The notes: generated by a model from the sequence alone, not told the origin. Numbered from the stretch's first letter, positions 31,326 to 43,089 are shown. The stretch: 64,000 nucleotides of DNA from Plotosus lineatus (GCA_024760905.1 CM045729.1:45148580-45212579); one strand, 5' to 3'. Numbers and translations: made by a program.

Positions 31326-31646
31326 AGATGAGATTTCCTTCTGGCTTTTCCTTTTATCAGGGGTCGCCATAGCGAATGATTCGCACGTTTGATTCGTTAT
31401 AGGTTTTTACGTCGGATGCCCTTCCTGCCACAACCCTTTTAGCAAGGGACAGAAACATGCTGACGGCTTTGCAGCCTACTTTTTATGAAAGTCAGCAATG
31501 GTTCTTTTACATGCCTCTCGTCATAGACTGTGATAACCCAGTTGGCTGCAATGGGAGGACAGTAACAACCTTGTGGAGAGTGGGACTCGAACCCGCAACC
31601 TTAGGAGCAATGATATAGCGCCCTATATCACTAGACCACCACTTCC
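31326..31646 (-). repeat. SINE type 1, nearly complete
   Basis: Minus strand: head with GGTTCGAGTCC box B near 31592, body, LINE-5'-like block and tail (AAAAGGAAAAGCCAGAAGGA). A small deletion removes part of the body near 31530. Confidence 0.88.
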
Positions 31647-31764
31647 CCATCACACACACAGAGTCAGTATATATAAGTGTAGACATAAGTTCTGGCTTCT
31701 GCCTTCACCTTTTTCAGGCAGAATTTTTGTTTAGCTAGAACACCCGCAAATAAAGTTCGGAGGA

Positions 31765-32926
31765 TATATGTGAGCCACTCCACCGAAAGTAGGCTCTTGC
31801 ATCCAAAAATGAGCTTTTTACGCAGTCAGATAGAGGAGGCCCAGAGCTGCAAAAGGCAGCAAAAAGTTTGTCAATATCTTGAAAACTGACCAAGCTATGC
31901 CATTTCTTGTGTCAGCATTCAACTAAAAATTTCAAAAGATGTTTTAGAGAAAAATGTGCACAAAGATTTCCCTTCTTCCAAGATCATTAGTCCTTAGCAA
32001 CCAAACATTTTTTGCACCTCAACCATATAAACTTTTAGAAAACATTTCTCGGATAAGTTTTAGGAAGAGATGATAAGAGAAATCATCCTTATTTTAATCC
32101 GACAGGCCCTTTTAAAACCCATTAGTCACCATGGTAACCCCCCAAAAAATGAACAAAAAAATTTTTTTTTTCATTTCTGTTTATTCCAATAAGATCAGTA
32201 TGTATCTTTTCGACCATTATATAAAGGTTCAAATGCCTACAAATGATACTGATTGAAAAAAAAAACTGTCAGGTTCAAACAATCACACTCAAATTAAGAA
32301 AACTATATACAAGAAAACTATATAACAAAACTCTCTGATCTCTTTATACAAGTAAGCTTCATCAACTCTGTCCTCATCATTATTATCTTAATCTATATCC
32401 TGCTTAGCAGAAAGGATCACATCATTCCAAACACAACAAAACTGACTCGTGCACACTTTTATTAACAGATGCCTCTTCTTCATCAACATCAAAATCTTAA
32501 TCAACACAGCTGGCATCATCAACTCTGTCGTCATCATTATCGTCTTAATCTATATCCTGCTAAGCAGAAAGGATCTCATCATTATCACAAACACAACAAA
32601 ACTGACTCATGCACACTTTTATTAACAGATGCCTCTTCTTCATCAACATCAAAATCTTAATGAATAATTGCAACAAAAACCAGTAAGTTTGCTACTGTTT
32701 TTATCTAGTTTTATGAGAGTACCTGCCAGAAAAATGGGGGAAAAAGACATTTTTAGTGAGTTTTAGTCAATTTCACATCAGCAAGTGATAGTTGAATACT
32801 TGTTTCAATAGTTTATGCAAAAATCCCGAATTTCGATAAAAATGGACCATTTTTATATTTCTTGCCTTTATCTCAAATGTGGTCTGTGCGACAAACGTCT
32901 ACTTTCGGTGGAGCGCCTCACATATA
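31765..32926. mobile_element. TIR element with internal 157-bp duplication
   Basis: A 28-bp terminal repeat starting TATATGTGAG and containing CTCCACCGAAAGTAG at 31765 is matched by its inverted copy at 32899-32926, 26 of 28 positions. No transposase is readable. Two tandem copies of a segment of about 157 bp start at 32361 and 32518. I do not recognise the family; a TA or TATA target duplication is possible. Confidence 0.7.
32361..32660 (+). repeat. 157-bp tandem duplication
   Basis: ATCAACTCTGTC followed by TAATCTATATCCTGCT recurs 157 bp later with few changes, up to CATCAACATCAAAATCTTAA. It is internal to the TIR element. Confidence 0.85.
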
Positions 32927-33689
32927 GGAAGATGTGTGTTCTTCCATGTTCTTCATGTCTGTTCTTTCATGTGTCCATCGTCGCTTGTAAGTCCAACTTC
33001 TCTTAAACTACTTGATGGATTTTGATGAACCTTTACAGAGATGTTGTGTCCCACCTGAAGTTGTGCATGAAGTAAAATAATCTGGGTCTAATTTTTTTTT
33101 AAAGAATAAATAATTCAAGTTTCATCATTTTACAGATGAGGGTATTTTCTCGTGAGTTTACTCAGTTCTATTTGCTCTTGTTTATCAATTGCACATTTCA
33201 TAATGGCTTTAGTTTTGGGAAATTCATTTTCTTTTCTGTAATTTATTAGTTGTCCAAAATAAATGTTCATTCATTCATTCAAAATTAATTATTTGGCCAA
33301 TGATTAAAATTTTTAAGCTATGTTCTCTTGGGAGTAAAAACAGTAGAAGCATTGGAAAACTTCATTTGCCAAAAATCCCCTATGCTACTTATGTAAGGGT
33401 TCCGTGATCAGACTTTTTAGCTCTATATGGGGCAGATAAGCATGCTTCTTTTGTGGCATGACCATTTCTTATGCATTGATTTGGGAAGAAATAGAGACTT
33501 ACCTTAAAATATATTATATAATTGTAAACTCTGTCGTGATGAAGAAAAATATTTAAAACTTGGATGAGTTTTAAACATTTAATAGCATTTTTCTTCTTTG
33601 CAGATGCACACAGATCAAATATATGAAAGCTTGTTTTACATGAATAATTGAATGAGCCACGAAAAATTGGGTTAAGTAGCTTTGCTATA
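32927..33689. other. AT-rich spacer, nothing recognised
   Basis: No gene, terminal repeat or RNA was recognised between the TIR element and the Tigger-like MITE. Confidence 0.35.
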
Positions 33690-34492
33690 CAGTGGTACCT
33701 CACCTTACGAAATTGATCCGTTCCAGAGCTTTTTTCATAACCTGCATTTTTCGTAAGTTGAACCACATTTTACAAGTAAAATGCCTGATTCATTCCAAGG
33801 CTCCCAATACTACCCCCTAAACCCTTTAAAAATTATAAAAACATACCTTTTAAGACTTCCTTCTGCTTCAATATCGTACCGATGGTAGACTGGTTTGGCC
33901 ATATTCCTTTGTGAGATCACTTGAGCCCGTTTCTTCTCCTCACTCGCACCGGAAATCACACGTGTGTGTGTGTGTGTGTGTGTGTGCACGCGCCTAATCT
34001 TACAAATGTTTATGGAAGCTTAAAAGCCTGAGTCAAGAAATAAAGCATAAAACAACCGTAACTCTTGTCCTTTACACGAAAAGCTTCATGGTGCATTCAG
34101 CTGTATAATAGGCAATGGGAGGTAGATGCGTCATTCCTAGGCAATGATGTCCAAGATGGCGTCAGGTCAAGATGGCGTCCCTGTCCAAGATCGCGTCAGG
34201 TGGACCTGTCCAAGATAGCGCTTGAGTGAAGGCAATATGAATGACAGCTCAGTTGTTAGCCAATGGGAGGCCAGCTGGGCCGGATGTCTGAACGTCATTG
34301 AGAGAGCAGCTCGTGCATTGTTTGAATGTTTGAATGGCGCGTTTTATTGTTTGAATGGTGCGTTTGAATTTTTAAGATGGTGCTTTCGTCAATTGAACTT
34401 GTTACGTATCATGAGACAAAAATTTTAGGAAAATGCTTTTTGTAACATGAATTTTTCGTTTGGTGAGACTTTTGTAAGGTGAGGTACCACTG
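33690..34492 (-). mobile_element. Tigger-like MITE, complete ends
   Basis: CAGTGGTACCTCACCTTACG at 33690 and its inverted partner ending at 34492 are flanked by TA on both sides. It is related to the 512-1395 element in inverse orientation. The interior has GT/CG repeats and AGCCAATGGGAGG (CCAAT-box-like) sequence. Confidence 0.85.
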
Positions 34493-34497
34493 TATTA

Positions 34498-35156
34498 AAG
34501 CATACTTTTAAGACCTCCTTCTGCTTCAATATCATACCGATGGTAGACCGGTTTGGCCATATTCCTTTGTGATATTACTCAACCGCATGCCACGGGCCCG
34601 CTTCTTCTTTTCACTCACACCGGAAATCACACACACACACACACACACGTGTGTGTATGTGTGTATGTGTGTGTGTGTCTGTGTGTGTGTGCGCGCTTGT
34701 GTGTTGACCATGTCTTCTTAGCAGAGTTATAATCTTACACATGTTTATGGAAGGGTAAAAGCAATGAGCACACCCGAAAACTCATGAAACAACAGTAACT
34801 CTGTCCTTTACACGAAAAGGATTATGGGAGATGCAGCTCCATAATAGCCAATATGAGGGAGCAGCGTCATCTCTCCTAGCCAATAGGAGGCCAGCAGGGT
34901 GGGATGTTGGGAGAAAGCCAATGGGAGGGAGCTGCGTCATCCCTCCTAGCCAATGGGAGGCCAGCTGGGTGGGATGTTGGGAGATAGTCAATGGAGAGCA
35001 ACTCGTGCATTGTTTTATTTAATGTTTGAATGGCACGTTTGGTGGGTTTCATAGGCAGAACTTGTTTTGGACACAGAGAGAAAAAAATTTTGGAAAATGT
35101 TTTTCGTAACCTGGATTTTTTGTTTGCTGGGACTATCGTATGGTAAGGTACCACTG
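34498..35156 (-). mobile_element. tandem partial copy of the Tigger-like MITE
   Basis: Repeats 33840-34492 at a period of about 658 bp (CTTTTAAGAC at 33847 and 34505) and ends in the same GGTACCACTG terminus, but lacks the left end. It holds three AGCCAATRGGAGG units between about 34876 and 34960, two of them in near-identical repeats of about 70 bp. Confidence 0.8.
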
Positions 35157-35768
35157 TATTTGTGTATCGTGAATCATTTGAGTTTTTCTTTGTCAGAAAA
35201 ATGTAATTTTATTTCTTTCTTAATTTCTTTTAGTGGTATTTTGTGTTTGATTCTTCAGTTTGTGCTTATAGTGAAGCTACTGATGTTTATGCATTTTTAA
35301 GTTTACACATCCAGCTCTCTAAATAATCAGCACTGTATTTTTTGCTTATTATTTTTCTGATTTGACTCACTTTGACAGTTCTCAGTAAACCATGAGCTGC
35401 CATGAACTTTTCATTCTTTAAAGGTGTTAAGATACCAGTCTAAAATCATTCGGCACCTTAAAGTTCTTTGAAATAATTTGCATGTCCATGGTTATTTAGA
35501 CTTTTGAGCCCGCTTCTAACAATAACTGCTAAATTCAATGTATGCTTTAATTACCTTTCAAACTAATTTAAATGAAAATGAGACTTAGTTTTGGTGGATA
35601 AAGAGAAAATGACTGGGCTACAAATCTTTGCATTCAGTTGTAAAACCTTTCAAAAGGTCCTCATCAATATCAATCCAAATCTCAGTCTGAGTAAGTAGGT
35701 TGTTTGCTGACTTCCAGATTGAGTCAGGACTGTGGGTGGAGTGCTCTGTTAGTCATACTTCTTCAAAG
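35157..35768. other. AT-rich spacer, nothing recognised
   Basis: No gene or mobile-element signal found. Confidence 0.35.
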
Positions 35769-36076
35769 TACAGGTGTACCTCACCCTACGTCGTTTCGAG
35801 TTAAGTCGATTTCGATTATACGTCGGTTTAAAAAAAATGCATGGAGAAATGAAATTAAAAAAATAATAAATAAAGTTTACGTCATATATTCAACTTTGGA
35901 ATCATAATATCACTAGAAAACCATTATAATCACATGAAATCATATTACTGTGCTATAAATAAAAAAAAAAGCTCATAAAATAATGTTATTGTACAATAAA
36001 TAAGAATTAAAGCAGATAAATCTCTTAAAATACATGCAGTAGTTTCAATATCTGCCGTTAGGCGTCATCACTAGTC

Positions 36077-38537
36077 AATGCAGCCGTGGGGGGGGGGGCA
36101 CAAACCAGTGTCTCTCCCTCACACCGGTCCCAAGCCCGGATAAATGCAGAGGGTTGCGTCAGGAAGGGCATCCGGCATAAAACAAATGCCAAATAAACTA
36201 TGCGAATCACAAGAAAGAATGACATACCGGATCGGTCGAGGCCCGGGTTAACAACGACTGCCATCAGTGCCGTCAACCAACAGGGTGCTGATGGAAATTG
36301 GACTACTGTTGGTCGAAGACGCCGAAGAAGGAGAGGCGGGAGGCGTGTCCGTTGCCAGAGAGAGAAGAGGAAAGGCATGAGTCTAGGACTGAAAGTAAGG
36401 ACTTTGAATGTTGGAACTATGACAGGAAAAGGTAGAGAGCTGTCTGACATGATGCAGAGGAGGAAGGTGGACATACTGTGTGTTCAGGAGACCAGGTGGA
36501 AAGGTAACAAGGCTAGAAGCATAGGAGCAGGGTTTAAGCTGTTTTGTCATGGTATGGATGGGAAGAGAAATGGAGTCAGAGTCATCTTGAAGGAGGAGTT
36601 TGTCAGGAATGTTCTAGAAGTGAAAAGAGTGTCAGACAGAGTGATGAGTCTCAAGTTATAAATTGAAGGTGTGATGGTCAATGTTGTTAGTGCTTATGCC
36701 CCACAGACAGGATCTGAGCGAGAAGAGAAGGAGAGATTCTGGAGGGAGTTAGATGAAGTGATGTAGAGTACCTCCAGAGGTGAAAAAGTGGTCATTGGGG
36801 CAGACTTCAATGGACATGTTGGTGCAGGAAACAGAGGGGACGAGGAAGTGATGGGTAGGTTTGGTATCCAGGACAGGAACGCAGAAGGACAGATGTTGGT
36901 AGATTTTGCAAAAAGGATGGAAATGGCTGTGGTGAATACTTTCTTCCAGAAGAGGGAGGAGCATAGGGTGACTTATAAAAGTGGAGGTAGGAGCACACAG
37001 GTAGACAACATCTTGTGCAGGCGATGTAATTTAAAGGAAGTCAGTGACTGCAAAGTAGAAGTGGGTGAGAGTGTTGCCAAACAGCATAGGATGGTGGTGT
37101 GCAGGATGATGCTGATGGTGAGGAAGGTGAAGAAGGCAAAGGCAGAGCAGAAGACAAAGTGGTGGAAGTTGAAAAAGGAAGAGTGTCGGGTTGTCTTCAA
37201 GGAGGAGTTGAAACAGGCTGTGGGTGGTCAGGAAGTGCTTCCAGATGACTGGACAACTACAGCTAATGTGATCAGGGAGACAGGTAGGAGAATACTTGGT
37301 GTGTCATCTGGAAGGAAAGTAGATAAGGAGACTTGGTGGTGGAATGAGGAAGTGCAGGAGTGTGTACAAAGGAAGAGGTTAGCAAAGAAGAAGTGGGACA
37401 TTGACAAAACCGAAGAGAGTAAACAGGAGTACAGGGAGACACAGCGGAAGGCAAAGGTAGCAGTGTCAAAGGCCAAACAGAGCGCATTTGATGACTTGTA
37501 TGCTCGGTTGGAAAGTAAGGAGGGAGAAAATGATTTATACAGGTTGGCACAGCAGAGAAATAGAGATGGGAAGGACGTGCAACAAGTTAGATTGATAAAG
37601 GACAGCAAGGGAAATGTATTGACTGATGACAGAAGTGTGCTGGAAAGATGGAAAGAGTACTTTGAAGAGCTGATTAATCAGGAAAATGGGAGAGAAAAAA
37701 GAGTAGAAGAGGTGACTGTTGAGGACCAGGAAGTAGCAAAGATTAGTAAGGGTGAAGTGAGGAGGGCATTGAAGAGGATGAAGAATGGAAAGGCAGTTGG
37801 TCCTGATGACATACCGGTGGAGGTATGGAAGTGTCTAGGAGAGGTAGCAGTAGATTTTCTGACAAGAACATTTAAAAAGGTCTTAGAGAGTGAGAGGATG
37901 CCAGAGGAATGGCGGAGAAGTGTGCTGGTGCCCATTTTTAAGAACAAGGGAGACGTGCAGAGTTGTGGCAACTACAGAGGGATAAAGTTGACGAGCCATA
38001 CGATGAAGTTATGGGAAAGAATAGTGGAAGCTAGACTAAGGGCAGAGGTCAGAATTTGTGAACAACAGTCTGGTTTCATGCCAAGAAAGAGCACCACAGA
38101 TGCAGTGTTTGCCTTGAGGATGTTAATGGAGAAGTACAGAGAAGGTCAGAGGGAGCTGCGTTGTGCCTTTGTGGATCTGGAGAAAGCATATGACAGGGTG
38201 CTAAGAGAAGAACTGTGGTATTGCATGAGGAAGTCTGGAGTGGCAGAGATGTTAGAGTGGTGCAGGACATGTATGAGAGATGTAAGACAGTGGTGAGGTG
38301 TGCTGTCGGTGTGACAGAAGAGTTCAAGGTGGAGGTGGGACTGCATCAAGGGTCAGCTCTCAGCCCCTTCTTGTTTGCTATGGTGATGGACAGACTGACA
38401 GACGAGGTTAGACAAGATTCCCCATGGACTATGATGTTTGCAGATGACATTGTAATCTGTAGTGAGAGCAGAGAACAAGTGCAGGAAAATCTAGAGCGGT
38501 GGAGGTATGCCCTGGAAAGGAGGGGAATGAAGGTTAG
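36077..38537 (+). mobile_element. RTE LINE copy C-plus, 3'-truncated
   Basis: Starts at the family 5' end (AATGCAGCCGTGG) and runs into the reverse transcriptase, stopping after GMKVS at about 38537. There it meets an inverted copy. The 3' third and tail are absent. The 5' region at about 36147-36205 is the part matching the SINE body (GGAAGGGCATCCGGCATAAA). Confidence 0.9.
36200..38296 (+). pseudogene. LINE copy C-plus endonuclease and RT
   Basis: The frame 36200-36661 carries the arginine-rich N-terminus and LCVQETRWKG and ends at a TAA where other copies read on. The frame 36788-38296 (502 residues) has GADFNGHVG at its start, the linker WWWNEEVQECVQ, and RT blocks VGPDDIPVEVW (about residue 336) and FVDLEKAYDRV. 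A frameshift near 38260 precedes GLHQGSALSPF and FADDIVICSE, found in the next frame up to 38537. Confidence 0.9.
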
Positions 38538-40257
38538 TATGTCATCAGGGCCAACTGCCTTTCCACTCTTCATCCTCTTCAATGCCCTCCTCGCTTCTCC
38601 CTTACTAATCTTTGCTACTTCCTGCTCCTCAACGGTCACCCCTTTTACTCATTTTCCTCATTCATCAGCTCTTCAAAGTACTCTTTCCATCTTCCAAGCA
38701 CACTTCTGTCATCAGTCAATACATTTCCCTCTCTGTCCTTTATCACTCTAACTTTGCTGCATGTCTTTCCCATCTCTATTTCTCTGCTGTGCTAACCTGA
38801 ATAAATCATTTTCTCCCTCCTTACTGTTCAACCTATCATACAAGTCATCATATACCCTCTGTTTGGCCTTTGACACCGCTACCTTTGCCTTACGCTGAGT
38901 CTCCCTGTACTCCTGTTTACTCTCTTCAGTCCTCTCTATGTCCCACTTCTTCTTAGCTAACCTCTTCTTTTGTACACACTCCTGCACTTCCTCATTCCAC
39001 CACCAAGTCTCCTTATCTACTTTCCTTCCAGAGGACACACCAAGTACTCTCCTACCTGTCTCCCTGATCACATTGGCTGTGGTTTTCCAGTCATCTGGAA
39101 GCACTTCCTGACTACCCAAAGCCTGTTTCAACTCCTCCTTGAAGACAATACCACACTCTTCCTTTTTCAGCTTCCACCACTTTTTCTTCTGCTCTGCCTT
39201 TGCCTTTTTCACCTTTCTCACCATCAGCGTCACCCTGCACACCACCATCCTATGCTGTTTAGCAACACTCTCACCCGCTACTACTTTGCAGTCACTGACT
39301 TCCTTCAAATTACATCGCCTACACAAGATGTAGTCTACCGGTGTGCTCCTACCTCCGCTTTTATAAGTCACCCTATGCTCCTGTTTCTTCTGGAAGAAAG
39401 TATTTAACACAGCCATTTCCATCCTTTTTGCAAAATCTATCAACATCTCTCCTTCTGCATGCCTGTCCTGGATACCAAACCTGCCCATCACTTCCTCGTC
39501 CCCTCTGTTGCCTGCACCAACATGTCCATTGAAGTCTCCCCCATGACCACTCTTTCACCTCTGGGGGTACTCTGCATCACTTTATCTAACTTACTCCAGA
39601 ATCTCGCTTTCTCTTTTGCTCACATCCTGCCTGTGGGGCATAAGCACTAACAACATTGAACATCACACCTTCAATTTCTAACTTGAGACTCATCCCTCTG
39701 TCTGACACTCTTTTCACTTCTAGAACATTCCTGACAAACTCCTCCTTGAAGATGACTCCTACTCCATTTCTCTTCCCATCCATACCGTGATAAAACAGCT
39801 TAAACCCTGCTCCTAATCTTGTAGCCTTGCTACCTTTTCACCTGGTCTCCTGAACACACAGTATGTCCACCTTCCTCCTCTGCATCATGTCAGCCAGCTC
39901 TCTAGCTTTTTCGTTCATAGTTCCAACATTCAAAGTCCCTACTCTCAGTCCTAGACTCATGCATTTCCTCTTCTCTCTCTGCCTACGGACACGCCTCCCG
40001 CCTCTCCTTCTTCGACGTCTTTGACAACAGTAGTCCAATTTCCACCAGGACCCTGTTGGTTAACAGCAATGACGGTGGTCGTTGTTAACCCGGGCCTCGA
40101 CCAATCCGGTATGAATTTTGTTTTGATCATTTGTATAAGAAATGTGGCAGAAGTGTTACACCGGATGCCCTTCCTGTCGCAACCTTCTGCATTTATCCGG
40201 GCTTGAGACCAGTGTGAGGGGAAGACACTGGTTTGTGCTCCCCCTCACGGCTGCATT
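38538..40257 (-). mobile_element. RTE LINE copy C-minus, 3'-truncated
   Basis: The family 5' end is at 40257 (complement of CTCACGGCTGCATT). The copy runs leftward to the VGPDDI codons, where it joins copy C-plus. It makes an inverted repeat of about 1.7 kb with 36077-37815. Confidence 0.9.
38748..40038 (-). pseudogene. LINE copy C-minus endonuclease, broken
   Basis: 38748-39491 is the open endonuclease/linker block (GRFGIQDRH, TPVDYILC, KQHRMVV), and 39586-39783 and 39838-40038 are upstream blocks in other frames. The GDFNGHVG motif falls at a frameshift near 39540. No transcriptase is present. Confidence 0.85.
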
Positions 40258-41666
40258 TCTTTCTCTTTGGATTGATAGGTTGAATTGTCAGCGAGGTGAT
40301 GTTAGTCAAGAAATCATTCAAGAGAAAACGTTGTCTTTGTTTGAGGATCTGAAGAAAAAAAAATACCCCGATGAGAAAGATGTAGAGTTCAAGGCAAGTC
40401 AAGGATGGTTCATGAGATTTAATGAGCTCAGGAGTTATCATTCCATTAAGAAGCAAGGTGAAACTGCATCAGCTGACGAACAAGCAGCAGCCGAATTTCC
40501 TACTGAATTAAAGAAAATATTCGAAGAAAACAGGTTTGTTCCCTAGCAGATTTTTAACGTAGACGAAACTGGTATATATTGGAAAAAATTGCCAGATTGT
40601 TTATTCATTTCTAAAGAGGAGAAAGGTATTCCAGACTACAAGGCCTCAAAACAACGTTTCACCTTTATATTGGGAGGTAATTGTGCAGGAGATTTTAAGT
40701 TAAAGCCATTGCTTGTGTATCATGCACAGAACCCCTGTGCCCTGAAGAACAAACCCAAAGCATCCCTCCCTGTTATATGGATGTCTAATCCAAAAGCATG
40801 GGATACTGTCGTTCTGTTTGAAGATTGGTTCTTCAACCATTTTGTCACAGCAACAGAGAAGTATTGCAAGGAGAAAGAGATTCCTTTTAAGATTTTACTT
40901 CTTATAGATAATGCTCCTGGCCATCCGCAAAACATTGTAGATTTTCACCCCAACATTACTGTTGTATGCCCTTCTCCTAACACCATGGCATAATTGCTAT
41001 CTTCAAACGTTACTATATGAAGCATACACTGAAGCAAGCAATATATGTCACTGACCTTGATGAGTCATTAACACGTCGTGATTTCTGGAAGAAATGTGAC
41101 ATACACAAGGCTGTACAGAACATAGCAGCAGCATGGAATAATGTTCAATACACGGCAATGAATGGTGTATGGAAGAAGCTATGCCCTCAATTCGTCAATG
41201 GTTTTAAGGGGGTTGATCATGTTACCGTCAACAAAGCGTTGGTGACCATGAGCAAAGAGCTAGAAATGGATCTGCAAGAGGATGATTTCTCAGATTTATT
41301 TGAAAAAGACAAGGAGCTCCTGACAAATGAAGAATTGATGGAGCTTCACGAGCAGCAAAATAAAGAAGAGGAGGAAGCAGAACCACCTGAGCCACGTCAC
41401 TTTACCATAGAAAAAATGCAACAGGCATTTGCATATATTGATAAAGGACTTTCTTTGTTCGAAGAGATGGATCCCAATGCTCAATGCTTTTCCAAGGTTA
41501 TGGGGATTTGTCACTAAGCTTTTGCTCCTTATTATAATCATTCTTGATGAAAAGAAGAAGAAAACCTTTCAAGGAACTCTCGACCAGTTTTTCAAGCCTA
41601 TCAGATGTCAACCAGAATCAGCTGTTAATGTTGACGACCCACAACCGTCAACGTCTGCAATGTAAA
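40257..41666 (+). pseudogene. Tigger/pogo transposase, broken
   Basis: Plus-strand remnants of a TIGD-type transposase. The CENP-B-like DNA-binding half begins at LNCQRGDVSQEIIQEKTLSL, followed by FKASQGWFMRF. The DDE region shows NVDETGIYW (near 40557) and LLIDNAPGHPQ (near 40905). After CPSPNT the reading jumps directly to GIIAIFKRYY, so the TSxxQPMDQ stretch with the third catalytic Asp is deleted. A stop at 40543 and the 40990 frameshift also break it. The C-terminal part runs to about 41666. Confidence 0.88.
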
Positions 41667-42086
41667 GAGTCACGGTAAATTTAAAATGTTTTTTTTTTTG
41701 TAGCCTTATTATTACAAAAATAATTACAGTATTTCTGCGTGTATGTTTAACCTCAAAGAAGGCTTTTATTTTATGTCATAGCAAACCACATTCATAAACA
41801 AAGCATTCGTGATGTACGGTAAATCAAATTGTGGGCGATTCATAATCTTTTTTTCTGTACCATGCAGTATTAAAAGTAAAATTTATTTGTTTGTAAGCTT
41901 ACAATAGATTCTTATTAGCCTTATATTATTGAAAATTGCATTCATGAAATAAGTATTATACAGAACTAGGAAAGGTTATTTTCGGTTTAGCCTAGGCTAG
42001 CCTAGAGACCACCTGATTCGACTTAAGTCGTTTTTCGACTTAAGTCGCCTATCCTGGTCCCAATTAACGGGCGAGGTATACCTGTA

Positions 42087-42663
42087 CTGAATGTTCTCAA
42101 TTCACACCTCCTGGAAACTGTTAATGAGCATAAAGTGGGTAAAAAGAGGGAAAATACTTCAGAGAATGTTATCTGTAGGCTATCTAGTGCTCATTGAAAC
42201 AATAAACAAGAGCTTTAGGTCATGTAAATGTCTCATGCCTGACATCAATGATTTCTGTTCACTCTAATGCAACATTCGCCATGGCATTAGATCTAATCTG
42301 GTAGCTTGTAATTGAGTCTGTGAAGAAGAAGTTCATAGGTACTGTCTGATTTCCACAATTGTCATATTGGGAAGGCGTGAGACTTATTCATCAATAATTA
42401 AGCAGAATCTACTTTGTCTGCAATTATTTCATAGCAAAACCTCCATCAAATTAAATTACAAGACGGATACAATGGTACTTAAAAGAATTTAAAAGCTTTT
42501 GGATTGTGCATATTTTATTGACTAGCAAATGGCCTCAGGGAACTTGGGTAGGATAATGATATAAAGGCCAAACATCATGTCTATGATGAAATTATAAATG
42601 CATTTCTGCTGGACTTTGAACCAAGCCAGGGAAACAATGGCCATTTGGGGACTTCTTGAATGA
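42087..42663. other. AT-rich spacer, nothing recognised
   Basis: No gene or repeat recognised between the Tigger element and the foldback element. Confidence 0.35.
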
Positions 42664-42674
42664 GATACTGGGGT

Positions 42675-43078
42675 GCGCGGACGTTTGCTCACAGGACGTT
42701 TGCTCACAGGACGTTTGCTCACAGGACGTTTGCTCACAGGACAATTGCTCACCGGACAATTGCTCACAGGACAATTGCTCACAGGACAATTGCTCACATC
42801 CTTAATCAAAAAACAGACATTTGCTCACAACATCTTTTTTTCTTTGTTCTAATAGATGCATAATACAAAAAGATCACAATATGTTATAAAAATTCTTTAT
42901 CTTTATAAATAAATAATGCTATATTAACTCATTATACATTCGGGTTAGGGTTTAGGGTTAGGGTTCAGGGTTAAAATTGAACAAAATGTTTTATGTTGTG
43001 AGCAAATGTCCGGTTTTCATTAAGGTTGTGAGCATTTGTCTTGTGAGCCATTGTCCTGTGAGCAAATGTCCTGGAACC
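42675..43078. mobile_element. foldback element of 15-bp units
   Basis: The left arm (42681-42800) is eight tandem 15-bp units, ACRWTTGCTCACAGG, plus a lone unit near 42820. The right arm (about 42997-43071) has the complement, three tandem units (YTGTGAGCMWWTGTC) plus one separate unit. The two arms could pair as a hairpin around a 170-bp AT-rich loop. GATACTGGGGT at 42664-42674 and GATGCTGGGGT at 43079-43089 are probable target duplications (10 of 11). No coding capacity; no known family recognised. Confidence 0.7.
42943..42974 (+). repeat. telomere-like (TTAGGG)n tract
   Basis: About five units of TTAGGG and variants (TTTAGGG, TTCAGGG) inside the foldback element, next to its right arm. 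Far too short for a telomere. Confidence 0.85.
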
Positions 43079-43089
43079 GATGCTGGGGT

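Larger units (their letters stand above)
35771..42084 (+). mobile_element. Tigger transposon with LINE compound inside
   Basis: Inverted ends CAGGTGTACCTCACCC and the complement of CAGGTATACCTCGCCC span 6.3 kb, with TA at 35769-35770 and 42085-42086. Subtracting the LINE compound (36077-40257) leaves about 2.1 kb with a broken pogo-type transposase on the plus strand. The coding region for the first ~90 residues is absent on both sides of the LINE block, so the LINE event removed Tigger sequence. Confidence 0.88.

Noticed and set aside
36058..36474. 138-codon minus-strand open frame starting MSTFLLC
   Set aside because: Antisense to the LINE 5' region; recurs opposite copies B and D.
42681..42800. 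Possible CRISPR-like array (regular 15-bp repeats)
   Set aside because: Units are contiguous with no spacers, the genome is eukaryotic, and inverted units lie opposite. A foldback or minisatellite explanation fits.
42943..42974. Telomere or chromosome end
   Set aside because: Only about five variant units inside a mobile element, with normal sequence on both sides.
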